From assembly GCF_007679965.1 (NCBI RefSeq), contig NZ_VEHL01000002.1, forward strand, positions 1 through 64,000: a DNA stretch of 64,000 nucleotides. Direction: 5' to 3'. Position 1 is the stretch's first letter. Each line of letters opens with the position of its first letter. The translations under genes and the position numbers were made by a program. This DNA comes from Bordetella genomosp. 13. Lineage in GTDB: Bacteria > Pseudomonadota > Gammaproteobacteria > Burkholderiales > Burkholderiaceae_B. The notes under the pieces were generated by a model. It did no database searches. It was not told where the DNA came from and saw only the letters and a list, made by a program, of their open reading frames with translations. Below are positions 1 through 8,986 of this stretch, one piece after another.

Positions 1-166
1 ACGCGGCGCCCTCGAGCGCGCCGCCCAAGGTGCTAACGCGCACCGTGCCGGCGAGAACGCCGTGCAACACAACCCCCCAAATACTTGCGTAGGTACCTCA
101 ACCGTACCGGCGTGCTTCTTCCTTCAGAGCTGTTGAACACACAGCGTCAACTGCTCGACCAGTTAC
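1..166 (+). other. rRNA operon spacer upstream of 5S
   Basis: No open reading frame or recognisable structural RNA could be assigned here. Its position directly before 5S rRNA makes it most likely the 23S-5S spacer of an rRNA operon whose 23S gene lies off the left edge. I could not match it to the 3' end of 23S rRNA, so this is inference from position. Confidence 0.4.
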
Positions 167-281
167 GCCTGACGACCATAGCAAGGTGGTCCCACCCCTT
201 CCCTTCCCGAACAGGACCGTGAAACGCCTTCGCGCCGATGATAGTGGATGTACATCTGTGAAAGTAGGTCATCGTCAGGCT
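167..281 (+). rRNA. rrf: 5S ribosomal RNA
   Basis: The sequence has the betaproteobacterial 5S layout. Its 5' end GCCTGACGACCATAGC pairs with the 3' end GGTCATCGTCAGGCT. The conserved GGTCCCACCCCTTCCC, CCGAACAGGACCGTGAAACG and GCGCCGATGATAGTG blocks lie between. Length is about 115 nt, as expected. It is a component of the 50S subunit and is followed at once by a terminator, so this is the 3' end of an rRNA operon. The exact ends are set by the helix I pairing. Confidence 0.95.
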
Positions 282-289
282 CTTATCCC

Positions 290-322
290 AAAACCCCGTA
301 GACTCAATGTCTGCGGGGTTTT
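290..322 (+). terminator. Rho-independent terminator of the rRNA operon
   Basis: A ten-pair stem, CCCCGTAGAC with GTCTGCGGGG (one G-T pair), closes a 5-nt loop (TCAAT). It is flanked by AAAA on the left and TTTT on the right. It lies 9 nt after the 5S gene, where an rrn terminator is expected. Confidence 0.9.
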
Positions 323-373
323 GCTTTTGCGGCAACGAAAAACGCTACAACCCTTCTTCCACTTCCCTTCTGG

Positions 374-874
374 ATGGCCATGCATATCTGGGTCGACGCC
401 GACGCCTGCCCCGCCGTCATCAAGGACATCCTCTTTCGTGCCGCGCAGCGGTGGCAGGTGCCCCTTACCCTGGTGGCCAACCAGATGCTGCGTACGCCGC
501 CGTCGCCGTTGATACGCGCGGTGCAGGTGCCCAGCGGCTTCGACGTGGCCGACGCCTATATCGCCAAGCACGCCGTCGCGGCGGACCTGGTCATCACGGG
601 CGACATTCCCCTGGCCGCCGAGGTGCTGGGCAAAGGCGCGATGGCGTTGAATCCTCGAGGCGAGCGTTATTCGAACGAGACCATCCGCGAACGGCTGGCC
701 GTGCGCGACATGATGGAAGAGCTGCGCGCCAGCGGCGTGCAGACAGGCGGTCCGGCGGCGTTCGGCCAGTCGGACAGGAAGGCTTTCGCAAACCAGCTGG
801 ACACGCTGTTGGCGCGCCAGGCGCGTTCGAACAACCTGGTGGGGAACGCATCGAAAAAAGGCGGCGATGCATGA
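374..874 (+). CDS. yaiI: YaiI/YqxD (DUF188, UPF0178) family protein
   Basis: The protein is 166 residues, the usual length of the family. It opens with the family signature [14 protein letters not shown] and carries the conserved [25 protein letters not shown] stretch in two parts ([16 protein letters not shown]), then [10 protein letters not shown]. The fold is PIN-like with conserved acidic residues. The biochemical function is not established, and a nuclease role is only inferred from the fold. ATGs at 374 and 380 are both possible, since neither has a strong ribosome site; family members usually begin right at the [10 protein letters not shown] motif, which favours 380. Its stop overlaps the next small ORF by ATGA. 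Confidence 0.9.
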   Translation: MAMHIWVDADACPAVIKDILFRAAQRWQVPLTLVANQMLRTPPSPLIRAVQVPSGFDVADAYIAKHAVAADLVITGDIPLAAEVLGKGAMALNPRGERYSNETIRERLAVRDMMEELRASGVQTGGPAAFGQSDRKAFANQLDTLLARQARSNNLVGNASKKGGDA

Positions 875-1029
875 GCACCTGGCGGCGCAAGGCTATCGAG
901 GCCGTGCCGGAGCTTCGAGAAGCGGTGCGGCAATGGCGCGGGATCACGGCGCATCGTGCCGACGCACAGACGCTGGCCGCGCTGGAGGCCGCTTGCCAAG
1001 GCCGCATCAGGCACGCGCGAAACAGCTAG
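871..1029 (+). CDS. Small hypothetical protein (52 aa) coupled to yaiI
   Basis: This 52-codon frame starts at an ATG that overlaps the yaiI stop (ATGA), which suggests translational coupling. The product is basic and helical in character ([19 protein letters not shown] at the start), with no signal peptide or membrane segment. I do not recognise a family. Support rests on the coupling and on codon composition like the surrounding genes; it could still be a chance frame. Confidence 0.45.
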   Translation: MSTWRRKAIEAVPELREAVRQWRGITAHRADAQTLAALEAACQGRIRHARNS

Positions 1030-1125
1030 TCGATGCAATATGATTGAGCGCGCGCGAGGGCGAGCCACCGGCGCCCGGGTGTGCGACATCCGGAACGGCC
1101 CTCCGCATTGCAGGCCCCAGCATTC

Positions 1126-2109
1126 ATGCGCTATCGACTTCCTCCTCTGAACACACTGCGGATCTTCGAAGCCGTGATGCGGCATGGCTCCATACGCCAG
1201 GCCGCCGGCGAGCTGTGCCTGACGCCGCAGGCCGTCAGCCAGCAGTTGAAGCACCTCGAATCGCATCTGGACCAGCAGTTGTTCCAGCGTGACGTCAGCA
1301 GCTTGAAACCGACGGCGGCGGCCCAGCAGTTCTACGTGCACGTGCGCGATGGGCTGGACCGCTTCGCCGACGGCGTGCAGGCCGTGCAGGTGTCGCCCGA
1401 GAAGCCGCACCTGTATCTCTACGTCAGCCCGTACTTCGCCACCGAATTCCTGGTGCCGCGGTTGGGGCTGTTCACGTCGTCGATGCCTGACCTGGATCTG
1501 CGCATGGCCGTGGGCGTGGAATTGATCGAGCTGGATGCCCAGGGCCTGGATGCCGCGATCCATTGGAACTATGGCGCGCCGCCCGGATACGAAGAGACGC
1601 CGTTGCTGGATGACTTGAAGGTGCTGGTGGCGACGCCCGCCTTGCTGACGCGGATGCCCGTGGCCGAGCCCAGGGATCTGCTGCGGCACAACGTGATCTC
1701 GTCGTTGGTGGAAAACACGATGTGGGAAGACACGTTGGATCTGCTGGGCGTGTCCGAGCGGCCGACGCAGTCCATCATGCGCCTGCATACGCATGCGGCG
1801 ATGATGGAGGCCGTGCTGGCGGGGCTGGGGGTGGGTTTCCTGTCCTATGCCGACGCGGTGCGCCACGTCACTGCAGGACGCCTGGTGGCGCCCTTCGGCA
1901 TGGACGTCCTGGAGCGGCTGCCGCGCGATCGCATGCCGCGTTTCAGCCTGTTGGTGAAGGCCAATCACCACTACTCGCCGGTATTGCAGCAGTTCACGCG
2001 GTGGCTGCTGGACGACGTGTGTACCGAGCAGGTCAGCGGCTACCCGTCGAGCTGCCGGATGCCGGCGGAACACGAGCAGGACGGCGGTGCAACCGCGCGT
2101 CAGGCCTGA
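1126..2109 (+). CDS. LysR-family transcriptional regulator (GcvA-like)
   Basis: The 327-residue protein has an N-terminal winged helix-turn-helix (about residues 5-65), with the GcvA-type signature PPLNTLRIFEAVMRHGSIRQ followed by AAGELCLTPQAVSQQLKHLE. A LysR substrate-binding domain follows (about 90-300). The first ATG of the frame is at 1081, but 1126 is chosen because the family starts MRYRLPPLN directly before the HTH. No target gene is divergent from it; the nearest downstream gene is a lipoprotein 360 nt away, so its regulon and effector are unknown. Confidence 0.9.
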   Translation: MRYRLPPLNTLRIFEAVMRHGSIRQAAGELCLTPQAVSQQLKHLESHLDQQLFQRDVSSLKPTAAAQQFYVHVRDGLDRFADGVQAVQVSPEKPHLYLYVSPYFATEFLVPRLGLFTSSMPDLDLRMAVGVELIELDAQGLDAAIHWNYGAPPGYEETPLLDDLKVLVATPALLTRMPVAEPRDLLRHNVISSLVENTMWEDTLDLLGVSERPTQSIMRLHTHAAMMEAVLAGLGVGFLSYADAVRHVTAGRLVAPFGMDVLERLPRDRMPRFSLLVKANHHYSPVLQQFTRWLLDDVCTEQVSGYPSSCRMPAEHEQDGGATARQA

Positions 2110-2349
2110 GAGAAGCGCTGACCTCAGGTGAGCGCGAATCCGTCCTGCGATCAGGCTGCCGCGAGCGTGGGCAGATACGCAGGCAGACTTCACCAAGCTT
2201 TACGGTCGCGTCTGGGCGAATGCGCAAGGTCCTCACCAAGTCCGCTTCGAACCGGCCTACGACGGATACCGCGGCACCCATTTTTCAGGTGGCGATAAGG
2301 CTGACTGCATTGTCCGCGCACCATGGCGTCCGGACCCCTGCGCCGGACA

Positions 2350-2366
2350 TGATCGGTCACCGATCA
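2350..2366. promoter_or_regulatory. Perfect 17-bp palindrome upstream of lipoprotein gene
   Basis: TGATCGGT and ACCGATCA are perfect reverse complements around one central C. The site sits about 105 bp before the lipoprotein start, inside the otherwise empty 362-nt stretch 2110-2471. Its symmetry and position suggest a dimeric repressor or activator site. The neighbouring LysR gene (1126-2109) is one candidate binder, but the motif has no clear T-N11-A form. Confidence 0.4.
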
Positions 2367-2471
2367 GGTGTTTCGAATCCATTACGCGATAGAACTCGGA
2401 TGCGCGATCCAGGCCTAATCCTGACCTGCCGCGTCTGTCGACGCGGAGGAATGGACAGCAAGGAGTCCGCC

Positions 2472-2627
2472 ATGTTCAGGACGATGATATTGATGGGCAT
2501 AGTGGCCTGCACGATGAGCGGCTGCATCGTGGTGCCCGCCCGTCACGCTTACGAGCCGGCCCCGGTCTACTACCAGCCTTATTACTACCACCCGCACTAC
2601 TACCACCGTTACTACTACGGCTATTGA
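2472..2627 (+). CDS. Small His/Tyr-rich lipoprotein
   Basis: The 51-residue product has a short hydrophobic signal (MFRTMILMGIVACTMSGC) ending in a lipobox-like T-M-S-G-C, so lipidation at Cys18 is likely. The mature part is only about 33 residues and is dominated by Tyr, His and Pro (repeated YYY, HPHYYHRYYYGY end). The start at 2472 is chosen because AAGGAG lies 7 nt upstream; an in-frame ATG at 2451 has its purine-rich stretch too close. The function is unknown; the His-rich tail could bind metal. Confidence 0.7.
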   Translation: MFRTMILMGIVACTMSGCIVVPARHAYEPAPVYYQPYYYHPHYYHRYYYGY

Positions 2628-2659
2628 TCGCGAGCCCCCGCCGGCATCCGATGGCTATG

Positions 2660-2703
2660 AAAAAGGCCGCCGGCCGCGATCATCTATCGCTGGCGGGCGG
2701 CCT
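2660..2703 (-). terminator. Rho-independent terminator after hyu operon permease
   Basis: Read on the minus strand, AGGCCGCC and GGCGGCCT form an 8-bp stem around a 24-nt loop that can pair further, followed by a run of five T. It lies about 80 nt after the stop of the minus-strand permease and so ends that operon. Confidence 0.75.
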
Positions 2704-2785
2704 CATGACAGGCGCCCTCTATCATCCGATCCGCGGCACGAGCGGCGCGATGGCGTCAAGCGAGGTGTGCGTGAAGGCCGACCCC

Positions 2786-4171
2786 TCACTGCGCCCGCGC
2801 GGCGTCCCCCGGCATCGGCTGGCCGGTTCTGTCCCGGCTGTAGAGCAGCGCGACGATGCCCACCACGGCCCCGAACATCAGGTAGTACGCCGGCATGGTC
2901 GTATTGCCGGTGCGCTGGATCAGCCACGCGTTGAGCATCGGCGCGGTGCCCGCGAACAGGGCCACGGCCACGTTGTAGCTGAACGCCATGCCCGTGAACC
3001 GCACCCGCGTGTGGAACAGCGCCGGCACCGCCGCGAAGATGCAGCCCAGCAGCGCGGCCAGGCACAGGTTCAGCAGCAGCAGCGACACGACCTTGATCAC
3101 GTAGCTGCCTTCGGCCAGCAGGTGAAAGCACGGGATGGCCAGCACCAGCACGCCGACGCTGCCCGCCAGCATGAGCCGCTTGCGCGAGATGCGGTCGGCG
3201 ATGATGCCCATCACCGGGATCATGGCGATGAGAAACAACTGCGGTCCCAGGGACAGCAGGAAGCCGGCCGATTCCTTCATGGCCAGGGCGCTGGACAGGT
3301 AGGTCGGGATGTAGGTGGTGACCGTGTACAGCGTGATGTTGGTGACGATGATGAAGCCGCACGATTGCAGCAGCTCGGCGCGGTGGGTGGAGAACAGTTC
3401 GCTCCACGTGGCCTGGGGGTGCGCCTTCTTGCTGGCGCGCACGGCTTCGAAGGCCGGAGTTTCTTCGAGCTTGTCGCGGATGTACAGGCCGATGGCGCCC
3501 AGCGGCAGCGCCAGCAGGAATGGGATGCGCCAGGCCCATTCGGTGATCTGTTCCACGCTGAAGATGGCCGTCAGCACGGTAGTGATGGTGGCGCCGAACG
3601 CGAAGCCGCTGATGCAGCCGACCTCGATCCAGCTGGTGATGGCGGTGCGGCGCTTGTCGGAACAATATTCGGCCACGAAGATGGCGGCGCCGCTGCCTTC
3701 GCCGCCCGCCGAGATGCCCTGCAGCAGGCGCAGCAGCACCAACAGGATGGGCGCGGCGACGCCGATGGTGGCGTATGACGGGATCAGGCCGATGGCGAAG
3801 GTGGACACGGCCATCATCAGGATGGTGACGGTGAGCACGCGCTTGCGGCCGAAGCGGTCGCCGATGGGGCCGAAGATGACGCCGCCGAACGGCCGGGCAA
3901 AAAAGGCCACGGCGAACGCCGCCAGCGAGGCGATCAGCTGCATGCCGGGTTCGGTGGATGGGAAGAACACGCGGCCCAGCACGCTGGCCAGGTAGCCGTA
4001 TACCGAGAACTCGAACCATTCGACGAAGCTGCCCACCACCGAGGCCAGCACGACCTTGTTCAGTTCCTTCTTGCCCACGGCGCGCGGCGCGGCGGCGGGG
4101 CCGCCGTCCCCGCCATGGGCCGCGCGGTCGCGATCGATCGCCACGGTTGCTTGCATTGCGTTGGTGCTCAT
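2786..4171 (-). CDS. MHS-family (MFS) metabolite:H+ symporter
   Basis: The 461-residue protein has twelve predicted membrane segments and the MHS/ShiA-ProP signature features: VVGSFVEWFEFSVYGYLA at the first helix, FFARPFGGVIFGPIGDRFGR in loop 2-3, and RLLQGISAGGEGSGAAIFVA. These transporters import organic acids or zwitterions with protons across the inner membrane. The start at 4171 has AAGGGG about 8 nt upstream; the longer frame to 4249 would run into hyuB spacing. It follows hyuA and hyuB on the same strand, so the likely cargo is the hydantoin- or oxoproline-type substrate of those enzymes (inferred). Confidence 0.88.
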   Translation of the reverse strand: MSTNAMQATVAIDRDRAAHGGDGGPAAAPRAVGKKELNKVVLASVVGSFVEWFEFSVYGYLASVLGRVFFPSTEPGMQLIASLAAFAVAFFARPFGGVIFGPIGDRFGRKRVLTVTILMMAVSTFAIGLIPSYATIGVAAPILLVLLRLLQGISAGGEGSGAAIFVAEYCSDKRRTAITSWIEVGCISGFAFGATITTVLTAIFSVEQITEWAWRIPFLLALPLGAIGLYIRDKLEETPAFEAVRASKKAHPQATWSELFSTHRAELLQSCGFIIVTNITLYTVTTYIPTYLSSALAMKESAGFLLSLGPQLFLIAMIPVMGIIADRISRKRLMLAGSVGVLVLAIPCFHLLAEGSYVIKVVSLLLLNLCLAALLGCIFAAVPALFHTRVRFTGMAFSYNVAVALFAGTAPMLNAWLIQRTGNTTMPAYYLMFGAVVGIVALLYSRDRTGQPMPGDAARAQ

Positions 4172-4255
4172 CGTATTACCCCTTGGATTATGTCCGCCGC
4201 ATCCGAAGTTCGCCTGGGGATGCGGCGCCGGGTACTGCCCCGGTCTCAAGCATGC

Positions 4256-5983
4256 TCAGTCGAATGCGTGGGGATAGTCGCGCCGCGCCTGCTCCTCGGA
4301 GATGTAGCCGTACGCGACGTCGCGCCTGACCTGTTCGGTCGGGCGGTCGACGGCCTGGCCATAGCCGCCGCCGCCGGGCAGGTCCAGCACCAGGCGCCTG
4401 CCTTCGGGAATGCGCTGCGTGCCCTTGGCCTTCATGACCGTACCGTCGTCCATGCCGACCTTGCCGGCCGCGCCGTTGCCTCCGCCGAGGTGGCCGCGCG
4501 CCGGAAAATCCACGCGGTCGAACATGGCGTTCAGCGAGAAGTGATAGCCCTCGTGCGCGCCGATCTCGATGCGCTGGCCCAGGCCGCCGCGCCAGCGTCC
4601 GGCGCCGCCGGAGTCGGGCCGCAGTTCCTTGCGCCAGATGACGATGGGGCCGATGCTTTCGGTCACCTCGGCGGACATGCTGTGCACGCCGCTGGGGAAC
4701 GCGGTGGCGCTCAGGCCGTCGCTGGCCGGGCGTGCGCCGGTGCCGCCGGTATTGAAGATCAGCATCTCGTGGCGCGACTGGCTGTTGTCGGCGCGCGTGC
4801 CCTGGAATTTCATCTGCAGGTTCCACAGGGCGCTGGCGCCCTCGGCCGGGACCAGATCGGGCTTGTAGGCTTGCAGCGCGCCCAGCACGACGTCGGGGAT
4901 CAGGTGGCCCAGCACGTGGCGCACGGCGACGGGCGCGGGACGCGGCGCATTCAGGATGCAGCCCTCGGGCGCGCTGATCTCGAAGGGGCGCAGCGAAGCC
5001 CAGTTGTTGGGAATGGCGGGCGCGATGGCGCACTTCAGCGCATAGCACGCGTAGGCCTTGGTGTAGGTCAGCGGCACGTTGATGCCGTAGCGGCTGGGGC
5101 CCGAGGTGCCGTCGAAGTCGGCGTACAGCGTGCCGTCCTGCGACCTGACCTTCACGCGCAGGTCGATGGGCGCTTCGTAGCCGTCCACGCGCATTTCGTA
5201 GGCGTTGTCGCCGGCGGGCAGGGCGGCGATGCGCTCGCGCGTGGCGCGTTCGCTGTGGCTGAAAATGAACTCTGCCAGTTCCTGCAGGTCGGCCAGGCCG
5301 AACTCGTCCATCATGCCTTCGAGGCGGCGGCGGCCGGTGTCGTTGCAGGCCACCAGGGAATGGAAGTCGCCGATCACCTGGTCCTGCTCGCGGACGTTGT
5401 TGCGCAGGATCTCGATCAGGTCCTCGTTGAGCTGCCCCGCCTTGTAGAACTTCATCAGCGGGATGCAGATGCCCTCTTCGTAGACCTCGGTGGCGTCGGG
5501 GCCGAAGCCGCGGCCGCCGATGTCGACGACGTGGGCGGTGGACGCGAAGTAGGCGATCAGCCTGGGCGCCTTGCCTGCGGCAGGCGCACGGAACACCGGC
5601 GTGACCATGGTGATGTCGTGCAGGTGGCCGGTGCCCATCCAGGGGTCGTTGGTGACCAGCACGTCGCCGGGCGCAAGCTTGCCGCTGAACCTGGCCACGA
5701 AGTGGCCCACGGACTCGGCCATGGAATTGACGTGGCCGGGCGTGCCGGTAACGGCCTGGGCGATCATGCGGCCCTGCGCGTCGAAGACGCCGGCCGACAG
5801 GTCGCCGGCCTCGCGCACGCTGGTGCAGAAGGCGGTGCGCACCAGGGTGACGGCCTGTTCCTCGACGACCGCGATCAGGCGGTTCCACATGATCTGTTCG
5901 CGGACGCGGATGGTTTCGCTGCCGGCCGCGGCAGCCGCCTCGTGAGAAGCGGCGGGCGTGCCGCGCGTGGGGGATGTTGCCAT
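4256..5983 (-). CDS. hyuB: Hydantoinase B/oxoprolinase family protein
   Basis: This 575-residue protein is the B subunit of an ATP-dependent N-methylhydantoinase/5-oxoprolinase-type complex, which opens cyclic amides in the cytoplasm. Family features seen include GDVLVTNDPWMGTGHLHDI, the HVVDIGGRGFGP segment, and a C-terminal GGGGYG region. An AAGGGAG ribosome site lies about 8 nt before the ATG. It begins 2 nt after the hyuA stop, so the pair is translationally coupled. Acetophenone or acetone carboxylase subunits share this fold, and the exact substrate cannot be told from sequence. Confidence 0.9.
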   Translation of the reverse strand: MATSPTRGTPAASHEAAAAAGSETIRVREQIMWNRLIAVVEEQAVTLVRTAFCTSVREAGDLSAGVFDAQGRMIAQAVTGTPGHVNSMAESVGHFVARFSGKLAPGDVLVTNDPWMGTGHLHDITMVTPVFRAPAAGKAPRLIAYFASTAHVVDIGGRGFGPDATEVYEEGICIPLMKFYKAGQLNEDLIEILRNNVREQDQVIGDFHSLVACNDTGRRRLEGMMDEFGLADLQELAEFIFSHSERATRERIAALPAGDNAYEMRVDGYEAPIDLRVKVRSQDGTLYADFDGTSGPSRYGINVPLTYTKAYACYALKCAIAPAIPNNWASLRPFEISAPEGCILNAPRPAPVAVRHVLGHLIPDVVLGALQAYKPDLVPAEGASALWNLQMKFQGTRADNSQSRHEMLIFNTGGTGARPASDGLSATAFPSGVHSMSAEVTESIGPIVIWRKELRPDSGGAGRWRGGLGQRIEIGAHEGYHFSLNAMFDRVDFPARGHLGGGNGAAGKVGMDDGTVMKAKGTQRIPEGRRLVLDLPGGGGYGQAVDRPTEQVRRDVAYGYISEEQARRDYPHAFD

Positions 5984-5985
5984 GC

Positions 5986-8097
5986 TCAGGCTCCCTTCGA
6001 GGAATTGCGTTGGATCAGCAGGCAGCCATCCTGCTGCAGGACCAGGCCGTACCCGGGGCTGACGTACGACGAGGTCTCTTTCTCGGTGACGATCAGCGGG
6101 CCGTCCAGGCGCAGGTCGCGCGGCAGGCTGGCGCGGTCGTAGATGGCGCACTCCAGGAATTCGCCGCGTTTGGCGTCGAAGACCTCGCGCGTGGCGATGG
6201 GAGGGCACTGCTGGCGCGTGGCCACGCCCTTGCTGTCGTCGGCGTGGACGCGTTCGGGAGGCGCCACGTCGCTGCGCAGCGACAGCGCCCAGCTGACCAC
6301 TTCGATGTCCAGGCCTTCGACTTCGTGGCCGAACAGCTGCGTGTAGGCCTGCGTGAAGTTGGCGCGCAGGGTGCGCAGCGCGGCGTCGTCGATCTCGCCG
6401 TCCGGCGCGTCCACGGGGATCTCCCAGCCCTGGCCCGCGTAACGCATGTAGGCGCGCAGTTCGCGCACGGTCTGGCCGCGGTGGCCGGTCTCCTGCACGA
6501 AGCCCGAGACCTCTTCGTTCATCTCGGCGATCATCGCATTGACCAGGCCGGTGTCGAAGCGCGACAGGCGCATCACGGCGCTGCGCAGCGACTCGTAGCC
6601 GAAGGGTGCCTGCAGGAAGCCGATGGCCGAGCCCACGCCGGCGCCCGGCGGCACGATCAGGCGGTCGATGCCCAGCTTCTCGCACAGACGCGCGGCATGC
6701 AGCGGGGCGGCGCCGCCGTAGGCGATCATGGTGAACTCGGTCAGGTCGCGGCCGTTCTCCACGGCGTGCATGCGCGCGGCGTTGGACATGTTCTCGTCCA
6801 CCATTTCGGCCACCGCGTAGGCGCCCTGCACCGGCGTGCCCTGCAGCGGATCGGCCACGTGGCGGCGCATGGCGGTCTGCGAGGCCTCGGTGTCCAGCGT
6901 GATGGAGCCGCCCGCGAAGCGCTTGGGATCGAGCTTGGCCAGGATCAGGTCGGCATCGGTGACGGTGGGGTGCTGGCCGCCGCGGCCGTAGCAGGCGGGG
7001 CCCGGTTCCGAGCCCGCGCTTTCTGGGCCCACGCGCACCTGCTTCAGGTCGTCCACGTGGGCGATGGAGCCGCCGCCCGCGCCGATCTCGACCATCTCGA
7101 TGACGGGAATCGAGATGGGCATGCCGCTGCCCTTTTTGAAGCGGTAGGTGCGCGCCACCTCGAAGGTGCGGGCTGTCTTCGGATGCAGGTCCTCGATCAG
7201 GCAGATCTTGGCGGTGGTGCCGCCCATGTCGAAGGACAGCACGCGTTCCATGCCGTAGCGCGCGGCGACGTGGCTGGCGTAGATGGCGCCGCCGGCCGGG
7301 CCCGATTCGAGCAGGCGCACGGGGAATTCCGCGGCACTGGACAGCGACATCAGGCCACCGCCGGAATGGATCATGTACAGCGGGCAGCGCATGCCTTCGG
7401 CGGCCAGCGCGTCGGCCAGGCGGTTCAGGTACGAGGACATCAGCGGCTTCACGTAGGCATTGGCGCACACGGTGTTGAAGCGCTCGAACTCGCGTATCTG
7501 CGGCGAGACTTCGCAGGAGATCGACACGGACACGTCGGGCAGGGCGCGCTGCAGGCGCTCGCGCACGGCGCGTTCGTGCGTGCCGTTGCGGTAGCTGTGC
7601 ATCAGGCCCACGGCCACGCTGGTGAAGCCGCCTGCGCGGATCGTCTCGATGACGCGGTCCAGGCCGGGCAGGTCCAGCGGCACCAGTTCATTGCCGCTGG
7701 CGTCCAGGCGGCCCGCCACGGGGAAGCGGTCACTGCGGGGAATCAGCGGCGCGGGCAGCTGGATGGCCAGGTCGTACTGCTCGAAGCGCCCTTCATGGCG
7801 CATCTCGATCACGTCGCGGAAACCCTCGCTGGTGATGAAGGCGGTCCTGGCGCCGCGCCGCTCGATCAGGGCATTCGTGGCCAGCGTGGTGCCGTGCACG
7901 ACCGAGCCGATGACGGACGGTGCGATGCCGGCTTCCTCGGCGGCGAATTTCAGGCCCTGCACGATGGCGCGCTCGGGTTTCTGGTAGTCGGTCAGGACCT
8001 TGGCGGTATACAAGCGTCCTTCGTATTCCAGTGCGATGTCGGTGAACGTGCCGCCGATGTCTGCGCCGGCCCTGCATGCGGACTGCGTAGCTGTCAT
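5986..8097 (-). CDS. hyuA: Hydantoinase A/oxoprolinase family protein
   Basis: The 703-residue protein is the ATP-binding A subunit partner of hyuB. It has an actin-like ATPase fold, with phosphate motifs AGADIGGTFTDIALE near the N terminus and LSFDMGGTTAKICLIED in the middle, plus GAGGGSIAHVD. The start at 8097 (MTATQSACRAG) is preferred because homologues begin just before the DIGGTFTD motif; the upstream frame to 8199 would add 34 poorly conserved residues. It is the first gene of the operon hyuA-hyuB-permease. N-methylhydantoinase, 5-oxoprolinase or a related ATP-dependent lactamase are all possible. Confidence 0.9.
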   Translation of the reverse strand: MTATQSACRAGADIGGTFTDIALEYEGRLYTAKVLTDYQKPERAIVQGLKFAAEEAGIAPSVIGSVVHGTTLATNALIERRGARTAFITSEGFRDVIEMRHEGRFEQYDLAIQLPAPLIPRSDRFPVAGRLDASGNELVPLDLPGLDRVIETIRAGGFTSVAVGLMHSYRNGTHERAVRERLQRALPDVSVSISCEVSPQIREFERFNTVCANAYVKPLMSSYLNRLADALAAEGMRCPLYMIHSGGGLMSLSSAAEFPVRLLESGPAGGAIYASHVAARYGMERVLSFDMGGTTAKICLIEDLHPKTARTFEVARTYRFKKGSGMPISIPVIEMVEIGAGGGSIAHVDDLKQVRVGPESAGSEPGPACYGRGGQHPTVTDADLILAKLDPKRFAGGSITLDTEASQTAMRRHVADPLQGTPVQGAYAVAEMVDENMSNAARMHAVENGRDLTEFTMIAYGGAAPLHAARLCEKLGIDRLIVPPGAGVGSAIGFLQAPFGYESLRSAVMRLSRFDTGLVNAMIAEMNEEVSGFVQETGHRGQTVRELRAYMRYAGQGWEIPVDAPDGEIDDAALRTLRANFTQAYTQLFGHEVEGLDIEVVSWALSLRSDVAPPERVHADDSKGVATRQQCPPIATREVFDAKRGEFLECAIYDRASLPRDLRLDGPLIVTEKETSSYVSPGYGLVLQQDGCLLIQRNSSKGA

Positions 8098-8244
8098 GGT
8101 GTGCCGTGTCTGATGAGTCTGGGTGGATGGCGCGGCGGCGAGCGCGGCGCGGGCGTCCACGGGCCAGGTCATCATGGGCCGCGCCCGGGGGGCTGACAAA
8201 CAAGTATTGCGTGGCCCGGGGCAAGTTGGGCTGATCCGGCAATT

Positions 8245-8257
8245 ACCCTGATAGGGT
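8245..8257. promoter_or_regulatory. Dyad ACCCT-GAT-AGGGT in hyu promoter region
   Basis: Five-base arms ACCCT and AGGGT flank GAT, about 150 bp upstream of the hyuA start, in the non-coding stretch 8098-8384. That stretch otherwise holds no gene. The dyad is a candidate operator for the hyu operon. The arms are short, so support is weak. Confidence 0.3.
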
Positions 8258-8384
8258 TAACCACGGGCCTGGGATGTCTCCCGGGCGCGGGTGAGGGCGG
8301 TGGGTGCGAGCCGCGTACCGGGGGATGCCGCAGTGAGGTCCGGGCGAGCGCTGCTTGCCCGGACCCTGCCGTGATCGCCGATGG

Positions 8385-8408
8385 AAAAAGCCCGCGTCAT
8401 GCGCGGGC
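8385..8408 (-). terminator. Rho-independent terminator after small secreted-protein genes
   Basis: On the minus strand GCCCGCG-CATGA-CGCGGGC is followed by five T. It lies about 95 nt after the stop at 8503 and ends the transcript of the two small secreted-protein genes. Confidence 0.8.
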
Positions 8409-8502
8409 CGGATGTTGGTATCCAGCCGGTTGCCATATGGCCAGCGCGGCCGCCCGGGCGCAGCGGCGGGACGAACCGAGGCGCCCGGCTTCGAGGACGG
8501 GC

Positions 8503-8868
8503 TCAGCGGTGGACCGGCGGAGCGCTGGATCCAGAGGTCGTTCCAGCCGGCTTCTCCTGCTGCTCCTTGCGTTCGATGTCCTGCTGGGTGGCCTCGTTAT
8601 TGTTCGACTTTTGAGGCTTGTCCTCGACCTTCGAGGCGGGCGCCATGCGATCGCCGGGGTTTTTTGCACCGTTTTGTAGATTTTGCCCGGCCGCGCCGCC
8701 GCCGTTCTGGGGCGGTTCGGTCATGTGGCGTTCGGGCGGGGTACTTTGGTGCGGCGTTTCCTGGGCCTGGGCCAAGCCAGCGGCGGCGGCGGCCAGGACA
8801 CAGGCGGCCAGAACCGAAGCACGGCGGCGCAGCGGCAGGCGCAAGGCTATCGTCGGGCGGGAACTCAT
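8503..8868 (-). CDS. Small secreted hydrophilic protein (paralogue 1)
   Basis: The 121-residue product has a long signal peptide with a basic start (LRLPLRRRASVLAACVLAAA) and an AQA-QE cleavage site near residue 36. The mature part is low-complexity and polar, rich in Gln, Asn, Pro and Lys, with NPGDRMAPASKVEDK and a charged QQDIERKEQQEKP segment, and no cysteine. AAGGAG lies 8 nt before the ATG. It shares a P-x-D-R-x-A-P-A-S-x-V motif with the next gene upstream, 118 nt away on the same strand. I do not recognise the family; a periplasmic location is inferred from the signal peptide. Confidence 0.75.
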   Translation of the reverse strand: MSSRPTIALRLPLRRRASVLAACVLAAAAAGLAQAQETPHQSTPPERHMTEPPQNGGGAAGQNLQNGAKNPGDRMAPASKVEDKPQKSNNNEATQQDIERKEQQEKPAGTTSGSSAPPVHR

Positions 8869-8986
8869 GGCAAAAGCTCCTTTTTGGTCATTGACGTTCA
8901 GGAAACAGCAAGCCGCGTGCCGCGAGCGCAAGCGGCGTGCCCGATCGGTGCCGAGGTTCATCGCCAGGGCAATCGTCCCAGCGAGA

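Noticed and set aside
1..166. 3' end of 23S rRNA
   Set aside because: No conserved 23S tail sequence could be recognised, so the stretch is given only as spacer.
4115..8196. Long plus-strand frames of 675 and 740 codons opposite hyuB and hyuA
   Set aside because: They are antisense shadows; the minus-strand products carry all family motifs and coupled starts.
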